64,000 nucleotides of DNA, taken from contig OY744473.1 in the NCBI GenBank assembly GCA_963556145.1, positions 4,278,001 through 4,342,000 on the forward strand. Reading direction: 5' to 3'. The stretch comes from Hygrocybe punicea (Eukaryota > Basidiomycota > Agaricomycetes > Agaricales > Hygrophoraceae). Shown here one piece after another: positions 56,967 to 64,000 of this stretch. The translations under genes and the position numbers were made by a program. Below the pieces are notes generated by a model. The model had not been told where the DNA came from. It ran no database searches and worked only from the letters and a program-made list of their open reading frames with translations. The number at the start of each line of letters is the position of its first letter. The first letter of the stretch is position 1.

Positions 56967-59010
56967 ATGTCGACACTCAAACCCGAAATGCACTACCGAA
57001 TCCAGAACGTCGAGTACGCGACCTTTCTTGAGTTCTCCACGGATTCGTCTCAGCCACCCGTCTTGCGTCCTAAGAAGGACAGCTGTCCGGTGGATAGCGC
57101 TAGACAACAGGCAATCACTTTGACCCTTGTTTTCATTCCGTTTTTCCAATTTGCTTCAGCGGATGTTCGTCCGAGTTGGCGAACGTATGGCTGATTACGT
57201 GATCAAGAATGTCTTTGTCTTTGCACCTTCGGAACAGGTCGATACAACAGAAAGAAATTTGGTTGTTAACGAAAGCAACGTCAAGGCGGAGATCTGGACT
57301 GTCACGAACATGAAGTCTCGGAATGGGACAACTGTCTGGAAGTTTGTTCGTCTTACAAGCCGGTGCATGACACAACTTGTTCAACATATGCACAGCGTGG
57401 CCTACTCCGATGGCAAAAAGAAGTTCTTCCTGTCTGTCGTTCCAAATTGCACCGTATGTTTTCGGCTGTTCTCTTTGCTGGAGCGGTGATCTGGGTTAGC
57501 GAGTTCAAGTTCAAAGACTACTTCCGGCGCGGTCAGTCCCGAAACCGTCTCGTCCTAAACTCATTTGTATTAAATTTTCTAACTTTTGTAGGCCTTAACC
57601 GACGACAAGAAGTGGAAGATTGTCGAAGTTTTGCCGACTTTACCCGTTGCTACGTACCGAATTTGGACCTTGAGTGGCCTAGTCCTCACTATGACGTCCG
57701 CCTCATCGGTGCACGGGAAAATTCTAGACAAGGGTTCGTGCGATCAGTTGGTAAGAATAGATCATCCAGCCAGAAGACAGGTAGTCTGTCCTCAAACCAC
57801 TTGACGATAACAGTGGGAGATCAAACCGAAAGTCAATGGCCTGCATTGGATCAAAAACGTCGGGCAACAAGCCTTCCTCTTCGGTAAGCAAGACGACCAA
57901 AACGTGGACTTGAAGTTCGCAGCCACAGCAAATAATCTGCCCGATTGGAAACTTGAGAGCGTTGCTTATTTGTGAATTTCGATGCTATTTGTAGTGAGAT
58001 CGTCTTGTTGAACACATTTTGGTGGTAGAATTACACACCGCGGAAACGATAACGCAACTGAATATCCTCTTGCACTTGGCGTATTGGACAATGATCAGGT
58101 GATTGTTGTAAATTTCGCCATAGTCCGTTTATTGGCTGATCATGTAGGGTATAATTCTGCAGGTGGGCGTGAAAGCTGGCAAGGTTCGTTTCCATTTAAT
58201 AGCACTGGAAATTCGGTGCTATGACCGATCACCAGGGCACATACAACCAGATTTGCTTTATTGAGGCAGCCGACTTGAGCGAAGTCGCAGAGGAAAGAAA
58301 GAAGGCAGCAGAAGAGAGAAGGCTAGCTGAGGAGAAAAGGAGGGCGGAGGACCAGGCAGTGGAAGAGCAACGGAAGGTGGATGAACAGACAAAGGAAGAG
58401 AGGAGAAAAGCTGAGGAGAAAAAGAGGGCGGAGGACCAGGCAGCGGAAGAGCAACGGAAGGCGGATGAACAGACAAAGGAAGAGAGGAGAAAAGCTGAGG
58501 AGAAAAAGAAGCAAGAACCAGTATCTAGTAAGTGCGAGTTGACGTGGCGTCTGAATGTAGGACGATAGCGATGGATCGCATTCTGACCAGCACGGCGTTT
58601 TCTTTGTGCAATGCTAACCTACAATGTAACGCAGGTATCCTGGAAGACATAGCGTACAATATTAGGAATCGCTCAAGTAAACGACTCCTCGGCTTCTGGA
58701 GATTTTATCTCTTCGCCACAGGGTCAGAGTCCGCCAATAACGGACGTATGCAGGTGCGTTTATGTCCTTCAGTCTTAACTTAAAGATTTTTCTGGTGCAT
58801 GTCGTATAGTTCAAGTTTCAGCACCTGGGAAGCGGTAAAGTGGCCTTCACGAGCCTTGATTCAATCACAACTGGAGACTGGGTCGGTGCTAACTTGATGC
58901 CTTCTAAAATGAAGTGTGGTATGGAAACCGAGAGTGATCAGCTAGTTTTCGGATCTGCCGTGTCAAGTCCGACGCGGCATGGCATCAAGACCCGGGACAC
59001 CATTCCTTAG
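56967..59010 (+). pseudogene. Paralogue of the MOA-like gene with coiled-coil and different C-terminus; one frameshift
   Basis: Exons 56967-57110, 57160-57341, 57396-57453, 57592-57750, 57814-57971, 58029-58098, 58163-58527, 58635-58753, 58810-59010. The first six match the neighbour exon for exon in size and phase (144/182/58/159/158/70 against 141/194/58/156/191/82). They encode the same two trefoil-like units (opening YRIQNVEYATFLEF). The downstream part differs: two 28-residue charged repeats (EERRKAEEKKRAEDQAAEEQ), then a ~105-residue domain with YNIRNRSSKRLLG and SGKVAFTSLDS. There is no MOA-like protease. Exon 7 needs one base fewer between 58203 and 58262 to stay in frame: either a real frameshift or an assembly error. 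The first intron starts with GC, not GT. Function unknown; glycan binding is inferred. Confidence 0.6.
58330..58505 (+). repeat. 84-bp tandem duplication encoding a charged coiled coil
   Basis: GAGGAGAAAAGGAGGGCGGA .. GAAGAGAGGAGAAAAGCT is repeated twice in frame within exon 7 of the 56967 gene, yielding two 28-residue Glu/Lys/Arg units. Confidence 0.75.
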
Positions 59011-59582
59011 TATTCTGAGTCACTCACTTTAAGAAAGTCTGTAATTATTTTCTTTCAATCTTTGAAAACAAAATTGAAAAAAACTGGATACTAGTCTGAA
59101 TGGTCCCTGCTATAAGCCATTTGACTCACACAAATGCTGAGTCCTAGAATGCATAACAAATGACTACAAAAGTCATAAGTAAATGAAAGAAATAATGAAA
59201 GGCATCTCGCTCACCTCAGCATTTACATGAGTCAAATGGCTTCATTGTTATGGGACATCTTAGGGATGGCTCCAGCAAGTCAGACAACTATCAAGGGATC
59301 AGAGAGTAATGAGACTCAAGGATGAATTACAAACAGAAGAGAAAACAGAAATTTCAATAGTACAAGAGTAGACAACTGAGGGATGAGAACCAGACTAATT
59401 CTAATGAATCACATACTGACTATAGCCTTTTATACATCAAGGACTCAAGGATGGGCTTCTTGGTTTCCTGTGGTGTAGAGATTGATATCTCTGTGAACTC
59501 TGATCTCTCTTACTTTCCCTTCGTCTCCCTTCCTTTCATCTCCCTTCACATTCCCTCCACTCCATTATTCACCATTTTCTCA
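59011..59582. other. Intergenic sequence up to the gap, with a ~125-bp inverted repeat
   Basis: GCCATTTGACTCACACAAAT (59118 on) is inverted at CATGAGTCAAATGGC (to 59243), forming a MITE-like hairpin unit. After that no gene. The pyrimidine-rich segment 59500-59582 runs into the gap. Confidence 0.5.
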
Positions 59583-59682
59583 NNNNNNNNNNNNNNNNNN
59601 NNNNNNNNNNNNNNNNNNNNNNNNNNNNNNNNNNNNNNNNNNNNNNNNNNNNNNNNNNNNNNNNNNNNNNNNNNNNNNNNNN
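59583..59682. other. Assembly gap, 100 N
   Basis: Exactly 100 undetermined bases, the conventional size for a gap of unknown length between contigs. Confidence 0.98.
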
Positions 59683-60306
59683 GTTACCCCTGGCCTGGGG
59701 TTACCTGTGCAATGCACTAATGGCTATCAGCTCCCATAATTATATTGGCCAGATGAAATAACAGGTAAACCAGTACTTTTTGACACCCAATATGATATTG
59801 TAAAATTATGGCATCAAAAGAGCTCCTATGAACAAGATTGTAGGGAGAAGTTGTTCATTTTTTTAAGGGCTAGAAGTCCATATACTGTGTTTTGTTTTAT
59901 TTTGTCCTTTGAGCCAATATTAGAGCTGTACTACATTTGTCTGCATTGGGATCAAAATATCACAAGTCATGAATATTGACTCAAAGGATAAAAATAAACA
60001 AAACATGGTATATGTACTTCTAGCCCTTAAAAAAAATGAACAACTTTCTCCCTACAATCTTGTTCATAGGAGCTCTTTTGATGCCATAATTTTACAATAT
60101 CATATTGGGTGTCAAAAAGTACTGGTTTACCTCTTATTTTATCCACAACTCATCATACACTAAGTCTTGGCCAAATATAATTACAGGAGCTGATAGCCAT
60201 TAGAAAATGGTACAACTTTCCCTCTATAACCATGTCAATCCGTGGAAGTAATTTACTCAAAGTCCATATTTCTCAAGTGATTCAAAAAGTTACAAATACT
60301 GTCAAG

Positions 60307-61368
60307 CTACATGCAAACAGTGTTAACAAATAGAATGCCTTTCTTGGAAAGTAAAGGTAAACTATCAAATACAACTCTAAAAAATGTATCCTTGTCAGCA
60401 AACACTGACTGGTGACAACTTACAAAATAGATGTTGATATCTACTCTTTGTATCAGTGAACCTGTTGGATGAATAATAATGGAGTCTAGTTGTCTCCAGA
60501 CATCAGCATTACGAAAATCATCATAATTGGCTGCTGTAAGATTATTGAAGTCCTTGAGGAAAAATGTAATTCCAAACAGGAGATGTTCAAGGGTGGTGGG
60601 AAATATGAGACTGTTGCCAAGTGAACGCATCAAGAAGGACAGGGTGTTTACAGGAAATGTGTTGCCAGCAGTGTCAATGTCAATTTCAAAGGAGCGTAGA
60701 TGGCGCATGAATGGCAGGAAAATCGGCTCAGTGTGTCTTTCTATGTCCCAAATTAATGAAAGACAGCAAGATGTAGAATATCTCATACCATGCACTTCGT
60801 CCCAGACATACCAGACACACCTGTCAATCAGTCCCTTCGAAGGTGCTGGTATCACCGAGCTTGGCTGCTCAAAATCAAAATCACAGGATGCCAACTTCAA
60901 TTCTGAAAGGTGTATGACACCAAGGAAGAGGGCGACCGGCACCTTGATAATCTTGTGGAAGTAGAGGGTTTTGAGAGTGGACAAATGTACAATATTCGAG
61001 AGGGCATCCTTCAGTTCGCCGCTGAAGCTATTCCAATCCAAAGTCTCTGACGAATGGATGGTGAAATTCTCTAGACAATAGAATGGGAGTTGGAGAATGG
61101 CAAGCAGCAGCTTGTTATCAATCACGTCGGGATGGACCTCAATGCTTCTGAAAAAGGACTGAAGGATTGGATTTTGGACAAGGATTTGATGAAGTCGCTG
61201 GCTAGGTTTGTCGTAACAGAGATAAATTTTGGATAATAGCTGCTTGCGACTGGGGCGAAGAAACAAGGAGGAAACCAGGGCGCATTGTTTGAGCGTATTC
61301 TTGTCATTGCCGACTGCTTCGATGATGCAGTCAATGATATCTTGGGGGATCGTCACTATATTCGGCAT
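60307..61368 (-). CDS. F-box protein, second copy
   Basis: Identical in translation to the gene at 50851-51912, with identical flanks. Treat as the same locus assembled twice unless read depth shows otherwise. Confidence 0.75.
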   Translation of the reverse strand: MPNIVTIPQDIIDCIIEAVGNDKNTLKQCALVSSLFLRPSRKQLLSKIYLCYDKPSQRLHQILVQNPILQSFFRSIEVHPDVIDNKLLLAILQLPFYCLENFTIHSSETLDWNSFSGELKDALSNIVHLSTLKTLYFHKIIKVPVALFLGVIHLSELKLASCDFDFEQPSSVIPAPSKGLIDRCVWYVWDEVHGMRYSTSCCLSLIWDIERHTEPIFLPFMRHLRSFEIDIDTAGNTFPVNTLSFLMRSLGNSLIFPTTLEHLLFGITFFLKDFNNLTAANYDDFRNADVWRQLDSIIIHPTGSLIQRVDINIYFVSCHQSVFADKDTFFRVVFDSLPLLSKKGILFVNTVCM

Positions 61369-63484
61369 TCCTAGCTGGATGAGACTTGGAATAGGGGTTC
61401 ATCCCCCCTAACTCATCTCATCTGTAGTCGCAACGACACAAATACTAGTAGGGCCCACCAATGTTTGTGGGTGACGACGATTGGAGGACGATGCCAGGAA
61501 ATAAGGATCACAACAGCAGTGGTGGGAGGCGATAAGGCCGGGGCAATGGCTTCCCGGGCCATTCTCCGGCCCTAGGTGCGTCAATTCCATCACTTCCGTA
61601 GCTAACAAGGCTGCGCTGTGCATCCAGGACACTGATGGCCTGCTGCAACATCGATGACATGGGTACAACTAGGACAACAACGATGCACCTGCGGCGAACA
61701 TGTCCTATACGACGCCCGGGACATGGCTAGGACACAAGCAGTGCGTCCTGGGGTCATCGATGGGATACTGGAAGGCAACCATGCTGAGGCCCTAGGAGAT
61801 GACAAGTTCTAAATCAATGGGGACGACACCAAGGCGAGGTTGGCCACACGAGGCCAACCACAAACAGCAAGGCAAGGACAATGATGAAAGCGAGCGTCCT
61901 TGCCCCCTGCCCCTACACCTCATTCTCCACCCTGAACACCTCGCGACCACACACATGGGCGTAAAATTATGTTCACTGGTGTTCGCGAGGTACTGGCATG
62001 GAGCGAGTATGGCAGGTAACGGTGAGAACAGCATCAGCTACTAATGCAGCCAAGGAACTCGATGACGGATGGGGGCAGGATATCAGGTTGGGTAGTTGGC
62101 TGAGCCAGAATGGTCTGTCTCGAAGCAGTGCGGCAGCATTGACAAGCTTGCCCAGACCGTGAGTTAGGATATTGGACTACGATGGGTGTAGACTACAGTG
62201 CCAGACTACAGTGATTTTCGAAGGACCGGAATGTCCTTGGAGCCAACCTCGTCTCCTCTTCCCGTTTTCTTCTCTCACAACCCTTCGTTGCCCTCTCGGC
62301 CTTCTCTTTCGTTTCCCTTCACCACTTCTCTCGCTCTCGCTCTCTCCCACGATCTCCCTGGCGCCACTCCTCCCAAGCACCCGCCGCTCCTGCCACAGGA
62401 TCCGCCCCTCCCGTTCCCGACACCCTGCCTCCTGTCCCCACTCTGCCTTCTCTAGCACAGCATTGCTTGATCTAGAGACCCCCGCCGCTCCCTCCGCGTT
62501 CGTGCTCCTTCCATCGACCTATCGCCCTCCCGCCCTGCGCAAAAACGCGCGCGAGAAGGCACGCCCGCCTCCTCTCCGGGGCGTCCCGCGGCTATGTCTC
62601 TGCTCAAAACAACGGGACCCTGGTCCTTCTACTCCCCCTCCCGCCCCACTTGGTGGCTTCTCTGCTGATATCAAAACTCCCAGCAGACCGCGTAAATCTG
62701 GTTTAGCGGAACCGTTCTGGTCCTCTCAGAGGAGCCCTTACTTTGGTTGTCGAGGATTTGGGTGACATTTCCTTGGTGCCTGTGGAATTCTTCCTCAAAT
62801 CTATATTGCCTCCAGTGGACAAGGACATCTTGAAGCAGATCGAAAACCGCGTTAATTCAAAAAGCCCATATCAAAAGGAATCGGTGGAAGTACCTGCCGA
62901 AAGTGCCAAAGGGGCGGGGTAAGGCGGAAGCTACATCCTTCAACATGAAGGGGCGACAAAATATATTACAGCCATTGCGGAGGCAGCTTCTCCCCTCCTT
63001 GAACGCGAAACTGTTCTCACCTTCCAATATAAGCTTCATCGGAACGTTAATACGCATCACGTGACCTGAAACTCAAACACACCCCCTTCACACTTCAAAA
63101 GTGGCCTGTGTGATTACTTAGATGAGGATATATCGGAGCTTCGCGTTCCGCCACCCCCTTGACGTCTTGTCTGGTTCGTCGCACTGGCATCATGTTTGTA
63201 GTAACACCGTATGTAAGAATTGGACCCATCCAGAGGTCTAGGTCGCACAAGACCGGCTGTCTAAATGTAAACATCAAGCTTGAGAGCTTTGAGATTGAAC
63301 ACTACTAGTACAGGGGGGTCAATTCAATTTCACAAGCAATTCTCGATTCGGCATACTAGAGCCGACTGGTCGATCATAAACGGTAGACTGAGTACGAGTC
63401 ACAACATGGAGCAACCAAAGAGTTGATCCTCGAGAACGACGTCAACGTTTTTTCCACAAACAACTAGAAGCGATCCTTACCCTG

Positions 63485-64000
63485 CTAGTAGATACCACAG
63501 TAAGCCTTGAAATCGGGAACCGCCATCGGCTCGCCACATTGTGGTTCAAAGAGCACAATGCTTGAAAGATCGTTGTCGAGAGACCAGTTAGACGCACGGG
63601 GGCCCCTCGGGTTCCGACCAAACATGACTCCAAAAACGAGGGCACACTGCGCAGAAGACATCAGGAACCGCTGACGCAAGAAAGGTGGGGGAAAAATAAC
63701 TGGTGCTCGAATATTATCATAAGCCCAGGTGGAAACTGCACCCTTCATTACGAATGCGAAGTCATTGCAATCAAATGACTCCGGTCGCCAAATTTTACTC
63801 TTCAAACATCGTTCCCAGATGGTTTTCAGTACTTGCTTTGGACAAACAATATATCTAGACGGTAACAGATAAAAAAGACGTCACCACGAACTGCTCAAAC
63901 GATGGCAACTGCTAGACTTACATCTCATTGCTCATATAATGTTGGAACGGCTTGTTGACATATGGGCTCGCCTTGGTAAGTTGGTCAATCTCGATGCTGT
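63485..64000 (-). CDS. MOA-like lectin gene, second copy, 3' part only
   Basis: Contains the last exons (63485-63646, 63701-63854 and the start of the exon beginning 63922) of the gene modelled at 54029-56458. It is cut by the window end. Everything said there about domains applies; the Arg at the expected His position is the same here. Confidence 0.7.

Larger units (their letters stand above)
59683..64000. repeat. Near-identical repeat of 50223-54544, probably duplicated contig end
   Basis: Everything after the gap repeats 50223 onward, offset 9460 falling to 9456. The only differences I found are four single-base deletions in homopolymers within the first ~220 bases (for example GAGAAGTTG against GAGAAAGTTG). 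Coding regions are identical in the stretches compared. It begins exactly at the gap and runs off the window. Confidence 0.9.

Noticed and set aside
60307..61368. Second F-box gene as a true tandem paralogue
   Set aside because: Coding and non-coding sequence are both identical to 50851-51912 and the copy starts at a 100-N gap; an assembly duplicate is simpler.

Overview
The window reads as a repeat-rich, probably silenced stretch of a filamentous basidiomycete (Agaricomycetes) nuclear genome. Evidence: introns of 45-60 bp, a Ty3/Gypsy retrotransposon of fungal type, KDZ-linked CxC5/CxC6 and Tnp2-type transposase relics, an Agaricomycete-style F-box protein, and a lectin with a Marasmius oreades agglutinin (MOA)-like C-terminus. 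Gene models were assembled by eye from reading frames and splice signals. Family names rest on motif recognition; no database was searched.

Layout. (1) 1-11600: a RecQ-like helicase pseudogene on the minus strand, split by a young 9.75 kb Ty3/Gypsy element (113-9861; 784/793 bp LTRs, 4-bp target duplication ACGC). The element carries an antisense, intron-containing accessory gene. (2) 11.6-13.4 kb: a long-TIR element with a 60-bp hAT-like MITE inside. (3) 13.9-18.9 kb: an apparently intact gene of unknown function, then a decayed KDZ-associated CxC5/CxC6 gene interrupted by a hAT-like MITE. (4) 19-24 kb: two large foldback palindromes and smaller repeats. (5) 25-26.4 kb: a pseudogene of unknown function. 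(6) 27.5-35.6 kb: minisatellites and two related short-LTR (TRIM/LARD-like) elements with 158-bp LTRs. (7) 35.7-38.7 kb: a 3 kb transposon with a Tc1/IS630-like DD34E transposase lacking one catalytic Asp, plus a convergent accessory gene. (8) 39.6-42.2 kb: a Tnp2 (CACTA-type) transposase pseudogene. (9) 42.8-48.9 kb: two more hAT-like non-autonomous elements and an unknown gene relic. (10) 50.2-59.0 kb: the most gene-like part, with an F-box gene, a 10-exon MOA-like lectin gene (603 codons) and a divergently transcribed paralogue sharing its first six exons but with a different C-terminus. (11) A 100-N gap at 59583-59682, followed by a near-identical repeat of 50223 onward, most likely an assembly artefact.

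Themes. At least five insertions share TAGTGYTGCC-like termini with perfect 8-bp target duplications, which indicates a hAT-like family mobilising many unrelated interiors. Pseudogenes repeatedly carry TGA where family context expects Arg (CGA), and most LTR-LTR differences lie at CpG. Both fit CpG methylation and deamination of repeats.
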